64,000 nt of DNA from Bacillota bacterium (GCA_023409265.1 JAEYHZ010000010.1:23358-87357); one strand, 5' to 3'; positions 52,101 through 61,679 are shown, counted from the first letter of the stretch. Numbers and translations are program-made. Notes: a model not told the origin generated them from the letters alone.

Positions 52101-54918
52101 AGGTATCAACGGCAATTATCCTGAAGTGTCATATACACTTATAAGTCAGACTGTCAGCGGTTTGATGGGAATAGAAGCGGATGCACCCGGTAAAAAAGTA
52201 TCCACGGTATCAAGGTTGCCTCAGGCAATCAGTTGGCTTGAAATAAAACGTATACCAGTAGGCAGTACTAAAATAGATGTGAAGCACCTGGGTCAGACCA
52301 AAACAACCTTAAAAAATGCTGCAGGTACTGATGCATTGATTTGGGAAGCAGAATTCTATGGTAATTACCCTACTATAATGGTAAATGGCAGTTCTCAGGC
52401 ATCAAGCCAAAAAACAATTAATGGTGTGCCAACCAGCTATGTAACGATTGAAGTACCCGCCGGAGGTACTGCAACAGCAGAAGTGACAGCCGCCGTGAAC
52501 AAATCGGCTCTTCTTGCAGCAATAGGTACAGCTCAGGAAAAGGTAGAGTCAAACTATACTGCAGCAAGCTGGGCAGCACTGCAGACAGCATTAAGTTCAG
52601 CAATTGCAGTTAATACAAACGAGAGTGCTACCCAAGCTGAGGTTGATGCAGCAGTTGCAGCTTTAAATGCTGCTATATCAGGGTTGGTACCAACGGTACC
52701 AGCAGCAGATAAAACGGCCCTCGGTGCAGCTATAATTACAGCGCAAGGCAAGCTGCAGTCAAACTATACTGCGGCAAGCTGGGCAGTGCTGCAGGCAGCT
52801 TTAAGTTCAGCAATTGCAGTTAATACAAATGCCAACGCTGTCCAAGCAGAGGTAGATGCTGCCGTTGAAGCCCTAAATACGGCAATATCCGGATTAGTTC
52901 CGGTTACTAAATCTGTCACTTTGAATGCCATAGGAGATAAAAAACCCGGTGAAACTGTGACCATATCGGGTACAACAACTTTAAGTGAAATAGCTGTTAT
53001 AGTAAAACTCCCAGACAATACGGTGTTATATTATAACGACGGGATAAAAGGCAGTAACTTCTCTGATAGTTTTACCCTTCCCGGAAACGCAGTTGAAGGA
53101 ATTTATACGGTAATGGCCGGTGTAGGGGCTGATTATGCAGTGGTGACATTTAACGTTGTAAAAGGGCAGACACCATCAGTGGACAAGGCAGCTCTTCTTG
53201 CAGCAATAAGTACAGCACAGGGAAAGGTTCAATCAAACTATACTGCAGCAAGCTGGGCCATACTGCAGACAGCATTAAATTCAGCAGTTGCAGTAAATGC
53301 AGATGTCAACGCTGTGCAGACAGTGGTAGATGCAGCACTTGCAGCTTTAAATGCTGCAATAGCCGGATTGGAGCAAGTTATACCAAATGTCCCGGTTACC
53401 GGAATAACAGTTAAGGGTCAGGATAATATGACATCCATTGCAACCAGGGGCGGTACACTGCAAATGTCAGCTGTTGTACTACCGTCAGATGCAACAAATA
53501 AAAATGTGGTATGGTCTGTAGTTAATGGAACGGGAAGAGCAGTCATAAGCTCCACGGGGCTACTGACTGCCACTGCAGATGGAACAGTAACTGTTAAGGC
53601 GGCAGCTCTGGATGGTTCGGGAGTTGTAGGAACATGTACCATTACTATTACGGGACAATACACGCCTCCGCCAACTTATACGCCATCACCGACTTATACA
53701 CCGCCAATTACAGATACTTCACATAATCCGGCAACACCGAAAAATGGAATTATTGTTTTAGAAAAGCCTAAAGTCGATGCGGCCACAGGTATAGCCAAAA
53801 CAGCACCGGTTAGGGAAGAGGATCTGAAAAAGGCGCTTGAAACGGCTGCAGTAGACGGTGACGGGATCAGGACTGCCAAAGTTGAGGTACCAAAAGCAGA
53901 AGGGGCTAAAACATACATAGTTGAACTTCCAAAGTCTGCATTGGCATCCGGTGAAGCAAAACAGAGGGTGGAGGTTTCAACAGAAATCAGCACAATAGTA
54001 GCACCTTCCAATATGTTAACAGCGTATGAAACAGCCAATGCAAAAAATGTGGCTCTGAGTATTTCCATTGCAGATACTGCAAAGCTTGATAAAGGCTTGC
54101 AAGAGAAAATAGGAAACAGGCCTGTGATAGAATTGAGTCTTCAGTTGGATGGAAGGACTATCGAATGGAATAATCAGGATGCGCCGGTTATCATATCAAT
54201 ACCTTACGAAGCTACAAAAGAAGAATTGGCCAACCAGGAATACTTAGTGATATGGTACATAGACGGAAATGGAAATGCAATATCCATACCAAGTGGTAAA
54301 TATAATCACGTCAACAAAGTAGTTACATTTACCACAACTCATTTCAGTAAATATGTCATTGCTTTTGTAAAGATGACTTTTGACGATATGTATAAGTCCC
54401 ATTGGGCGACAACACCTGTTCAGATACTGGCTTCCAAGGGAGTCATTGAAGGTACAGGCGATAGATACTTTAGTCCCAAAAAGAATATAACCAGAGGAGA
54501 ATTTATCATGTGGCTTGTCAAAGCATTAGGCTTGACAGCCAGGTTTGATTCCAACTTTGAGGATGTAAGGAAGACGGATGCCTATTATGATACTGTGGGA
54601 ATAGCTAAAAAACTCGGTATTACAGCCGGGGTGGGTAAAAACAGATTCAGCCCTGAAAAACAGATATCAAGGCAGGACATGATGGTACTTATAAACAGAG
54701 CCCTTAAAGTGGCAAATAGAGAATTGGACGCTGGATCAAAGACTGATATCGAGATGTTTTCCGATTATTCAAAAGTAGCTGACTATGCAGTGAAGGATGT
54801 AGCCACATTGTTTAAATCAGGATTAATTGCGGGAAGCGGCAAAAATATGCTGAATCCTGCTGGAACTGCTACAAGAGCAGAAGTGGCAATGGTGCTTTAT
54901 AAAATTTACTCAAAATAG
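49138..54918 (+). CDS. SLH-anchored surface protein with six-hairpin-type glycosidase domain
   Basis: A 1926-aa protein. Signal peptide 1-32. Three jelly-roll CBM-like modules ('NPGFESG', 'NPDFENG', 'NPGYELN' starts; about 33-165, 168-300, 405-560). A helical region at about 642-1037 ('YPHRPAFYSRDFAHQALGAHLLGLD', 'WKSDTNFVREVPAVFELVE', 'FFPYNRADLAWKWMERN') looks like an (alpha/alpha)6 glycosidase of a family I cannot name. Three FIVAR modules (about 1121, 1191, 1349), Big_2 (about 1420-1505), a Pro/Thr linker and three SLH repeats (about 1744-1926) follow. The SLH end binds the cell wall, so it presents the enzyme at the surface. It lies 86 nt after the previous gene. Confidence 0.75.
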   Translation: MVNKRFLSGFIAICILFTAVFGGIPSTVVNAAPANLLANPGFESGTTAPWTEGSRATNNPHSGSGHGSLSKSQTQQYQVVNIPVTGYYDLSAWVTSQKTSGITLGVRKANGVTDIKSSSLVPSASVYNFYQVRDIFLNKGDSVQVYLKNTSSGWVNHDDFSLMLNTSQVVNLAANPDFENGQNSWTTSGAAITVANVHSGLNAMELQAGSDNIVSQAITVPMPGSYRLSAWVSAGVTGSAIGIKNDDGTLITSEPIPASNVYQQITTPDISLNEGDTVVVYSSGGNSWVCVDDVDFSLDLSGTPNNPPVASELSISGLIRIGQYVTGSYSFSDPDAGSWEGASTYRWLMADSIDGDYQPIAGETKIALTIPANAWNKYIKFEVIPQDMYGLNGTPVQSSGYLVDRNWIQNPGYELNGNNWVFTGTAAVANRATTTLVPLAVPRNGNLLARIPAGSGNSAYQNITVDTTGDYSLSVYSINAAGGELGIIDVQSGKVIANTPMQDSSLAVDGYVQQKLTNIVLRENQKVQVYVKGGTNPVPMDVDDFELLRTGAITGAYFNTFSVANEQKPADVDWINKTVTFYVASDTEITSIAPEFTLTAGTSSIASGAANDFTQPVKYVLSDGATQVEWTVSCVKMSPDITINSSNTKLVNAFNWAKVMARSWVQTGKQANYIPSYWAGYPHRPAFYSRDFAHQALGAHLLGLDQENFSMLQAFAKSSNLARKWYPLWALQFDGTTYGVDWKSDTNFVREVPAVFELVETGYKQYLWSGDSRYVNDVDLSNYYSKAMNDFITLHDGETGENGIAANSVAEGYSAASIWTGVASYNELSSEKLIEAGDGIAAQYQGLLSYAEIQKAGNDPGYTDTLKRAQDLKAYFNDTWSQPVNPSDIYVRGYNVTGNKYVGFGKENSWFMPMKLITEAGSRNSSYLDFIDQQASTTDKSNPSYISNIEARTYLPDTFFPYNRADLAWKWMERNIDSLNDTHPVSGVGINGNYPEVSYTLISQTVSGLMGIEADAPGKKVSTVSRLPQAISWLEIKRIPVGSTKIDVKHLGQTKTTLKNAAGTDALIWEAEFYGNYPTIMVNGSSQASSQKTINGVPTSYVTIEVPAGGTATAEVTAAVNKSALLAAIGTAQEKVESNYTAASWAALQTALSSAIAVNTNESATQAEVDAAVAALNAAISGLVPTVPAADKTALGAAIITAQGKLQSNYTAASWAVLQAALSSAIAVNTNANAVQAEVDAAVEALNTAISGLVPVTKSVTLNAIGDKKPGETVTISGTTTLSEIAVIVKLPDNTVLYYNDGIKGSNFSDSFTLPGNAVEGIYTVMAGVGADYAVVTFNVVKGQTPSVDKAALLAAISTAQGKVQSNYTAASWAILQTALNSAVAVNADVNAVQTVVDAALAALNAAIAGLEQVIPNVPVTGITVKGQDNMTSIATRGGTLQMSAVVLPSDATNKNVVWSVVNGTGRAVISSTGLLTATADGTVTVKAAALDGSGVVGTCTITITGQYTPPPTYTPSPTYTPPITDTSHNPATPKNGIIVLEKPKVDAATGIAKTAPVREEDLKKALETAAVDGDGIRTAKVEVPKAEGAKTYIVELPKSALASGEAKQRVEVSTEISTIVAPSNMLTAYETANAKNVALSISIADTAKLDKGLQEKIGNRPVIELSLQLDGRTIEWNNQDAPVIISIPYEATKEELANQEYLVIWYIDGNGNAISIPSGKYNHVNKVVTFTTTHFSKYVIAFVKMTFDDMYKSHWATTPVQILASKGVIEGTGDRYFSPKKNITRGEFIMWLVKALGLTARFDSNFEDVRKTDAYYDTVGIAKKLGITAGVGKNRFSPEKQISRQDMMVLINRALKVANRELDAGSKTDIEMFSDYSKVADYAVKDVATLFKSGLIAGSGKNMLNPAGTATRAEVAMVLYKIYSK

Positions 54919-54931
54919 CATCACTAAAGTA

Positions 54932-54973
54932 AAAAATGACTGCCTTATAAAAATATAGGGCAGTCATTTTTTA
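54932..54973 (+). terminator. Terminator of the glycosidase operon
   Basis: AAAAATGACTGCC (54932-54944) pairs with GGCAGTCATTTTT (54959-54971). Confidence 0.8.
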
Positions 54974-55049
54974 CTACCGAGCCATAAGCCTGGCTTACTC
55001 GGCAATGATCCACTTACACAAAGTATCAGCCTTAAAACGTTATATTAGA

Positions 55050-55082
55050 AAATTGCACATTTTGTGTAGAACTGTGTAATGG
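55050..55082 (+). promoter_or_regulatory. Conserved 33-bp regulator box, copy 2
   Basis: 31 of 33 positions match 43613-43645. Here the inner direct repeat is perfect: TGTGTA-GAAC-TGTGTA, one helical turn apart, as AraC-type proteins prefer. A degenerate form of the TGTAAACA dyad follows at 55115-55136. Confidence 0.7.
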
Positions 55083-55158
55083 TATGAAAGAAAGTCCAAT
55101 GTTAAAATACGAATGTAGACAGAAATTTGGTTTACAAAAAATAAAGGAGGAGAATAAA

Positions 55159-56484
55159 ATGAAAAAAAGAAACTTGACGGTGGTTGCTGGCACGTTACTG
55201 ACCGCAGCCATAATGCTCACTGCCTGTGGCGGCAGCAATACAACAGCCCAGGATACGGCTAAGGAAACAACAAAAGAATCGGCTGCAGCGGTGGAAACTA
55301 CCAAGGAATCAGCTGCACCTGTGTCGTTAACGGTAATGACTAATATGGCATTTGAACAGGGAAAAATTTTAAGTGAGATATTTACATCATTTACTGCTGA
55401 AAACACTAATATTAAGGTTGAAGACATCACTCCAGGTAAGGGCTATGAAGATTTAATGAAAGTTAAAATGGCCTCCAATGACATGCCTGACCTCTTCTCA
55501 ACCCATGGGTGGGCAAAAATACGTTACGCGGATTTTGTTGCAGATTTAAAGGATAGAGCTTGGGCTAAGGACATAGATCCCGGTTTTAAACCGAATATAG
55601 CTGATGAAACAGGCAAAGTATATACTCTGGCTTTTGATCAGGATAAATCAGGGATTGTTTATAATGTTGACATATTTAACCAGTATGGAATTGAAGTTCC
55701 AAAAACCATCGATGAATTTATGGCTGCCTGCGAAACAATCAAAACCAAGAGCAACGGAAAAGTAACTCCTATAGCATGTGCAACCGAAGGCTGGGAAGAG
55801 GCACAGTACTTTGATTATTTTGCCACCTCATTGCTGATAACACCAAAAGAAAACAGTGCACAGCAGCTGCTTGACGGAAGCTTTGACTGGAATAAATGGA
55901 CACCATTGGCAGAGAAATGGCAGGAGATGTACAAGAAGGGTTATATAAACAAAAACATGCTGACTGCAAAATATACAGATAACTCCAAGTCTCTTGGAGA
56001 AGGCACTGCAGCCATTGGATTCTATGGTGCATACATAATTGACGAAGCTAAAAAAGTTAACCCAAATGTTAAATTGTCAATGATGCCGATTCCAGCCTGG
56101 ACTTCTGATGATACTCCTACTTTTGCAGGTGGAGAAAAGTCTACATTAGCAGTATGGAAAGATTCCAAGAATCTGGATGCAGCCTTGAAATTAATCGATT
56201 TCTGCGCTAAGCCTGAAAACGTTGAAAAAATGTGCGCATTCACAAAATTACCACCTGCACTGACAACAGCCAAAATGAATGCTGGAGAAATGCAGTCTGT
56301 ATATGAAAAGTTTGCAGATCTTCGTACTATGCCATACTTTGACAGAGTATACCTTGCAAATGGCATGTGGGATGTAATGTGTAAAAACTCGGCCAGTTTG
56401 ATCGGCGGAGCTTCAACACCTCAGAAATTTTCAGAAAACATGAAAAATGAATCTGCAAGGTTACGCGCAGCTCAACAGAAATAA
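55159..56484 (+). CDS. Sugar ABC transporter substrate-binding lipoprotein (CUT1)
   Basis: A 441-aa extracellular binding protein. Lipobox 'MLTACGGS' followed by a Thr/Ser/Ala-rich linker, then a family-1 solute-binding fold ('LTVMTNMAFEQGKILSEIFTSFTAENTNIKVEDITPGKGYEDLMKVKMASNDMPDLFS'). It should capture an oligosaccharide released by the neighbouring glycosidases. The start at 55159 has GGAGGAG at good spacing; a longer frame to 55084 would begin in the promoter region. Confidence 0.9.
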   Translation: MKKRNLTVVAGTLLTAAIMLTACGGSNTTAQDTAKETTKESAAAVETTKESAAPVSLTVMTNMAFEQGKILSEIFTSFTAENTNIKVEDITPGKGYEDLMKVKMASNDMPDLFSTHGWAKIRYADFVADLKDRAWAKDIDPGFKPNIADETGKVYTLAFDQDKSGIVYNVDIFNQYGIEVPKTIDEFMAACETIKTKSNGKVTPIACATEGWEEAQYFDYFATSLLITPKENSAQQLLDGSFDWNKWTPLAEKWQEMYKKGYINKNMLTAKYTDNSKSLGEGTAAIGFYGAYIIDEAKKVNPNVKLSMMPIPAWTSDDTPTFAGGEKSTLAVWKDSKNLDAALKLIDFCAKPENVEKMCAFTKLPPALTTAKMNAGEMQSVYEKFADLRTMPYFDRVYLANGMWDVMCKNSASLIGGASTPQKFSENMKNESARLRAAQQK

Positions 56485-56603
56485 TTTAAAAATATCAAAA
56501 ATAAGTAAGATGTTTTCATACTATTTAAAGATAACAACTAGCTTCTTTTTTGAGGCTAGTTGTAACTTTAATGGGAACTACAAAAAAGAAAAAAGGTGAT
56601 AAT

Positions 56604-57500
56604 ATGGTCGAACGCAGAAAAATATGGAATATCAAAAATTCTTCATCAATTGCAAATATTTTGTATGTTCCTGCTCTATTGTTTTTTAGTTTATTTATTT
56701 TTTATCCATTTGCCAAAGGCTTAATCGTTTCTTTTTCTGAGTGGGACGGCTATTCGGCACATTCAACGTTTGTGGGACTGCAAAAATATATAAGATTATT
56801 TCAGGACCCTGACTTTTATACAGTATTAAAGAATACTTTAATATATGGAGTAGGGAGTACTTTACTGCAAAGTGTATTTGGTCTGGCATACGCTCTTTTT
56901 CTGGACAGGAAATCGAGAGGGGTGGCAATAGTAAGGACAATAGTATTTATGCCGGTTGTTATAAGTGCTATTATTATGGGGTACATTTGGCACTTCATTT
57001 TCCAGTTTGATGGCGGTGCGCTTAATGATATTATGAATTTATTTGGATTTGAAGCTGTTGACTGGATGGGAAATGGTGCACGTTCAGTCTGGATTATGAC
57101 AATTATTAATACATATCAGTATTTTGGAATAGCAATGGTGATTTTTTTAGCCGGATTGCAAAGTATACCAAAGGAATACTATGAAGCAGCTAAAATTGAT
57201 GGCGCATCATCCATGTCAGAGTTCAAAAATGTCACATTGCCCATGCTTATGCCTTCTATTACCGTTTGCGTTGTTCTTAATGTAATCGGCGGGCTTAAAC
57301 TTTTTGACATAATCGTGGCTATGACAAATGGGGGTCCCGGTTATGAGTCCTCGTCAATTTCAACGATGATGTATCAATTGTTCTTTGTAAGAAACGATGC
57401 CGGTTATGCCTCAGCACTAGGCAACATAATGTTTTTAATTATAGGTTTGATTAGTTTAACCTCGTTATTATCTTTAAGGAAAAAGGAGGTGGAATTATGA
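56604..57500 (+). CDS. Sugar ABC transporter permease 1 (CUT1, MalF/UgpA type)
   Basis: A 298-aa membrane protein with six transmembrane segments and the EAA loop 'EYYEAAKIDGASSMSEFKNVTLPMLMPS' that docks the ATPase. The start at 56604 follows AAGGTGATAAT. It overlaps the next permease by 4 nt. No ATPase gene is in the locus, so a shared MsmX-type ATPase elsewhere is expected, as is usual for CUT1 systems of Firmicutes. Confidence 0.9.
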   Translation: MVERRKIWNIKNSSSIANILYVPALLFFSLFIFYPFAKGLIVSFSEWDGYSAHSTFVGLQKYIRLFQDPDFYTVLKNTLIYGVGSTLLQSVFGLAYALFLDRKSRGVAIVRTIVFMPVVISAIIMGYIWHFIFQFDGGALNDIMNLFGFEAVDWMGNGARSVWIMTIINTYQYFGIAMVIFLAGLQSIPKEYYEAAKIDGASSMSEFKNVTLPMLMPSITVCVVLNVIGGLKLFDIIVAMTNGGPGYESSSISTMMYQLFFVRNDAGYASALGNIMFLIIGLISLTSLLSLRKKEVEL

Positions 57501-58321
57501 GGACCTCAGGGCTGAATAAAGCGTGGCAGGCTATATTGCTGGTACTAATAGGAATTGTGCATATTATTCCGTTCTATATATTGTTTAATGTTTCGTTTAA
57601 GCCGACTTCAGATACTTCATCTTATTGGAAGCCTCCTCAGATACTATACCCGGATAATTTTACAAACGTCTGGGTTAACGGAAATCTTGGGAGGGCCATA
57701 GTAAACAACTCCATTATAACAATATCTGTTATTGCAATTGTTCTTCTGGTTGGTGCCAGCTCAGCTTATCCACTAGCGAGATTCAAAACCAAATTGAACA
57801 ACTTTGTATATACCCTGTTTATTTCAACGATGTTGGTACCGGGAATGACAATACTTGTCCCCTTATATAAAATAATCCGCGACATGTTTGGTACCAGCAC
57901 TTATCCAAGCGTTATAATTCCTATCGTTGCAGGTGAACTGACAACTGCAATATTTCTATATACAGGTTTTATTTCAACAATTCCAAAAGAACTGGATGAG
58001 GCAGCTTTAATTGACGGGTGCAGCATATTTGGAATATTCTTTAGAATACTTCTTCCCTTGTTGAAGCCGGTAACGGCAACAATTATAATACTGACAGGAG
58101 TACATGCCTGGAACGACTTTACATATGGTTTATTCTTTCTTCAAAAACCAAGTATGTATAATCTTAATGTGACTCTCAATCAATTTATGTCTAAATATAC
58201 AAATGAAACGAATTGGGTGGCTGCAGGATGTTTTACGGGTATGATTCCTATGACCATCTTATATCTCATATTACAAAAGTATTTTATGAAAGGCTTAACT
58301 GCCGGAGCTGTGAAAGGATAA
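57497..58321 (+). CDS. Sugar ABC transporter permease 2 (CUT1, MalG/UgpE type)
   Basis: A 274-aa partner permease with six membrane segments and the EAA loop 'ELDEAALIDGCSIFGIFFRILLPLLKP'. It is translationally coupled to permease 1 (ATGA overlap). It is the last gene of the operon, and the bidirectional terminator follows. Confidence 0.9.
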   Translation: MRTSGLNKAWQAILLVLIGIVHIIPFYILFNVSFKPTSDTSSYWKPPQILYPDNFTNVWVNGNLGRAIVNNSIITISVIAIVLLVGASSAYPLARFKTKLNNFVYTLFISTMLVPGMTILVPLYKIIRDMFGTSTYPSVIIPIVAGELTTAIFLYTGFISTIPKELDEAALIDGCSIFGIFFRILLPLLKPVTATIIILTGVHAWNDFTYGLFFLQKPSMYNLNVTLNQFMSKYTNETNWVAAGCFTGMIPMTILYLILQKYFMKGLTAGAVKG

Positions 58322-58348
58322 GTACAACACCGGCGAGACAGGTGCCAG

Positions 58349-58398
58349 AAATAAAAGCAGGATAGCCATTGATTTGCCTGTCCTGCTTTTATTTTTTT
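58349..58398. terminator. Bidirectional terminator
   Basis: AATAAAAGCAGGA (58350-58362) pairs with TCCTGCTTTTATT (58381-58393), with A and T runs on both sides. It separates the convergent transporter and regulator operons. Confidence 0.75.
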
Positions 58399-58404
58399 AA
58401 ATTC

Positions 58405-59907
58405 TTATTTGATACCGGTTAAATATTCTGAAGGATAGCATCCATGATATTCCTTGAAAACTCTTGAAAAATGACGGGAACTGCTGTACCCTAAGAATTC
58501 GGCGACCTGCTGAACTTTTGTATTTGGCTTGGATAGCAGTTCCTTGGCTTTTAACATACGGAAGTTTGTTATATAAGTCATAAAGGTGGTTCCATTCTTC
58601 TTATGAAATAATGCACTTAAATAGTTTGGAGTTACATTGAACTGCTCTGCAATTTGTGCTAGTCCGAAGTCTTTACTGTAGTTCTGTTCAATGTACATGA
58701 GAACTTGGCTCATGATATCCTGAGCAGAATTATCTTCATTATACAATTTCTTAAGCAAGGTTTCTCCATATTTTCTAAGGTTTTTGATCCAGGACCTGGA
58801 ATCAGTGTATGCTGGGATTTCATAACCTATTGAATGTGAAATAAAATTTTCAATTGATTTTCTGACACTCTTATCAGAAAGAATATCACTTAATGGCATT
58901 TTTATTTCTAAATCATTAAGAGTTCTTATGAAATGGGCATAAGCTTTCTCACTGTAGGAAAATGAAAGCCGGATAAGCATGTCGCATAACTCTATCTGTT
59001 CGGTGGAATAATTTTTGAATTTATAATATAGCTCTTCTAAAGTCAATATTTTACCATGCCCCGATATAACTCGCAGTGAAGAAAAGTTGTGCATTTGATT
59101 GAACTTTTTCAACAGGGTTTCTAAATTCACATTATCATCATCTTTAATAATTGAAATTGAAAAATTGGCGGTACTATACTGTTTCAAATATAATTGCAGG
59201 CTGATAAAGAATTTTCGTACTGTATCTCTGCCTTCATTACCCTTTGAGGAAAACCATGAGCCTACGATAGCAAGTTCACCTGTAGGAAGAATAAAAGAAG
59301 CGAATCTTGTACTGCTGCCGGAATTCTCATTTATGGCTGAACGTATTGCAACACAGAACTCCAGCTGTTTTTCCGCTTTTGTTTTTTCATCGAGGAAGCT
59401 GTCAAAAATCACCAGGGCGCTTTGAAACATATATTTTCCGAGAGTACTGTCATCATTAATATTGGATTTATAACTTAATCCATTTATTATAGATATAATT
59501 TCATTTTCAAATATCTTATTTTGTGTTAGACAGGTTGATTGAGTCTGCTCCATTGCAGCTCTCAGTGTTTGCTCCAGTTGTTTGGAGCTGATGGGTTTTA
59601 AAAGAAAAGAGAATACGCCTAATGAGATAGACTCATATGCATAATCAAATTCCTTGAATCCTGTCAGTATAATGCATTGTGTGTCAGGAGAAATCTTTTT
59701 TAAGGCCCTGATGGCATCAAGACCGGTTGTTCCGGGCATTTTAATATCTACAAAGGCAATATCCGGTTGTAATTGCTCAACAAGAGAAATAAGCTCCAAG
59801 CCGTCACTTGCCTGACCAACCACCTGGATAGGCAGGTTTATTTCCTCCAACATACTTAATAAGCTCGCTCTAACAAGATTTTCATCATCAGCTAAAACTA
59901 TTCTCAT
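58405..59907 (-). CDS. YesN-type response regulator with AraC HTH output
   Basis: A 500-aa protein. Receiver domain 1-120 with Asp54 ('AFVDIKMPG') as phosphate acceptor, a middle region of ~260 aa, and an AraC-type double HTH at about 400-500 ('YSKDFGLAQIAEQFNVTPNYLSALFHKKNGTTFMTYITNFRMLKAKELLS', 'VQQVAEFLGYSSSRHFSRVFKEYHGCYPSEY'). It should bind paired direct repeats such as those in the 33-bp boxes. The start overlaps the kinase stop by 4 nt. Confidence 0.9.
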   Translation of the reverse strand: MRIVLADDENLVRASLLSMLEEINLPIQVVGQASDGLELISLVEQLQPDIAFVDIKMPGTTGLDAIRALKKISPDTQCIILTGFKEFDYAYESISLGVFSFLLKPISSKQLEQTLRAAMEQTQSTCLTQNKIFENEIISIINGLSYKSNINDDSTLGKYMFQSALVIFDSFLDEKTKAEKQLEFCVAIRSAINENSGSSTRFASFILPTGELAIVGSWFSSKGNEGRDTVRKFFISLQLYLKQYSTANFSISIIKDDDNVNLETLLKKFNQMHNFSSLRVISGHGKILTLEELYYKFKNYSTEQIELCDMLIRLSFSYSEKAYAHFIRTLNDLEIKMPLSDILSDKSVRKSIENFISHSIGYEIPAYTDSRSWIKNLRKYGETLLKKLYNEDNSAQDIMSQVLMYIEQNYSKDFGLAQIAEQFNVTPNYLSALFHKKNGTTFMTYITNFRMLKAKELLSKPNTKVQQVAEFLGYSSSRHFSRVFKEYHGCYPSEYLTGIK

Positions 59908-61646
59908 GTTTTCACATCCTTTAAGGGAATATTAATGGTAATCTTCGTTCCAAAATTAACTTTGCTTTCAATGGTCATAACAGCACTGTCATATGCATAC
60001 TTTAATCGTTCCTTAACATTGGACAAACCCACTGAGTTATTAATTAAACTTTCATCGGGGTCAAAACCTGCACCATCATCCTGTATTAATATTTGCAGAT
60101 AATCTTTGTCATATATGGAAGTAATGCTTGAAAAAATATTAATATGTACTTTTCTTTTTATTGGTTCTGTGCCATGTATAATAGAATTCTCAACCAGAGG
60201 TTGTAAAAGAAGTTTGGGTATTTTAAATTCCAGTACTTGGTCCGAACATTGTATATTGAATTCCAATCGATCTTCAAACCTCAGTTTCTGAAGATCACAG
60301 TATCTTCTCAGTAAAGTACACTCCTTTGCAATAGTCGTCCAGTCACCTTGTTCAAGAGTATAACGAAGCATACCGGTCAATGAAATGATTCCATCCTCAA
60401 GTTCATCACGTCTTCCTAAACGGTTTAGTCCTATAAAGCCATTTAGAGTATTATAGAGAAAATGAGGTTGAATCTGAGATTGAAGTGCATGGTACTCAGC
60501 GTTTCTTTTACTTAGTTCCGAACGGTATTCTCTATCTATAAGTATGTTTAATCTTTTAATCATTTGATCAAGAGATCTGCACAGGAGGGAAACTTCATCC
60601 TTTCCGGTGGCATTAAGACTTACCTGCATATTACCTTTTACAACTTCACTCATGGCTTGGGTCATAAGCTTAAATGGTTTTGTAATTATACGAGAAAGAA
60701 AAAAGAAAAGTGAAAATGCAATGATCAATTCACCTACAGCAAATAAAATACCAATAACGTATATCCATCTGAAGTTTGACATAATTTCTTTATTTGAAAG
60801 CAGAACCACTACATTCCAGCCCGCATACTTTATAGGCCGTGAGACGGATATATAGGAATCATTATTTCCGTATATCTCAGGGGACTCGTTCAAAACTTGT
60901 TTTAAGACATCATTTGAAAGAGGGCTGGTGGAATATATAAGATTATTATTATCATCAAAAATTGTAACAATAGAACTTACGTTGAACTTTACCTTTTTTA
61001 GGATTTGACTTAATACAACAGTATCGGCATCTGCCATTACAACAGCAAGCCTGTTTTGAGTAACAGGATCTTTAATTAACCTTGCTACAGAAAACACTTG
61101 TGTCGCCAGAGGAGTAGAAAGATAATCCTGCGAATGGGGACTGATAAAGGCAGCTTTTCCATTGGCATTAACTGCAGCTTTGTACCATTTTTGTTCTGAG
61201 TATGTATAGTCTTCCTTAAGAGTGATGCTGTTCCATTTCATGGATGAAAAGATTGGAGTACCATCATTAGTAATAAGTATAGCACTTATTACATCTTTTC
61301 TTGACATCTTTAAAGGAAAGTAAAGTATGTCATTTATTTCGTCAAGTGCCATTTTTTGAGTATAATAATCAACTTTATCAAAATTACCACTTGATTTCAG
61401 TAATAAAGCATCTAATGATGCCTGCCTCAAATATGGGGAATAAGTGAGCCTGTCAAGATCATCAAGATACATATTTATATTTTCGGTTAATATATTGAGA
61501 GTGCTTTCAGTAAGTACTTCTGTTTGTTTTGATAATATATGCTGGTAATATCCAGGCATGGAAAATGCTAAAATAATCGTTGGAATAATTATAGTAATCA
61601 GGTATAGGGATGACAGTTTGAAACGCAGAGAATATATAAGTTTCAT
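59904..61646 (-). CDS. YesM-type sensor histidine kinase
   Basis: A 580-aa membrane kinase. N-terminal transmembrane segment (about 10-32), an extracellular Cache-like sensing domain (about 35-275), a second transmembrane segment (about 285-310), HAMP (about 310-370), then the LytS/YesM-type His_kinase with His395 in 'QIQPHFLYN' and HATPase motifs ('PLVENSIIHG', 'DDGAGF'). It senses an outside carbohydrate signal and phosphorylates the coupled response regulator. A MITE-like element begins 34 nt upstream of its start. Confidence 0.9.
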   Translation of the reverse strand: MKLIYSLRFKLSSLYLITIIIPTIILAFSMPGYYQHILSKQTEVLTESTLNILTENINMYLDDLDRLTYSPYLRQASLDALLLKSSGNFDKVDYYTQKMALDEINDILYFPLKMSRKDVISAILITNDGTPIFSSMKWNSITLKEDYTYSEQKWYKAAVNANGKAAFISPHSQDYLSTPLATQVFSVARLIKDPVTQNRLAVVMADADTVVLSQILKKVKFNVSSIVTIFDDNNNLIYSTSPLSNDVLKQVLNESPEIYGNNDSYISVSRPIKYAGWNVVVLLSNKEIMSNFRWIYVIGILFAVGELIIAFSLFFFLSRIITKPFKLMTQAMSEVVKGNMQVSLNATGKDEVSLLCRSLDQMIKRLNILIDREYRSELSKRNAEYHALQSQIQPHFLYNTLNGFIGLNRLGRRDELEDGIISLTGMLRYTLEQGDWTTIAKECTLLRRYCDLQKLRFEDRLEFNIQCSDQVLEFKIPKLLLQPLVENSIIHGTEPIKRKVHINIFSSITSIYDKDYLQILIQDDGAGFDPDESLINNSVGLSNVKERLKYAYDSAVMTIESKVNFGTKITINIPLKDVKT

Positions 61647-61679
61647 AGGTATTCACTCCATTATTGTAATTAAACATTG

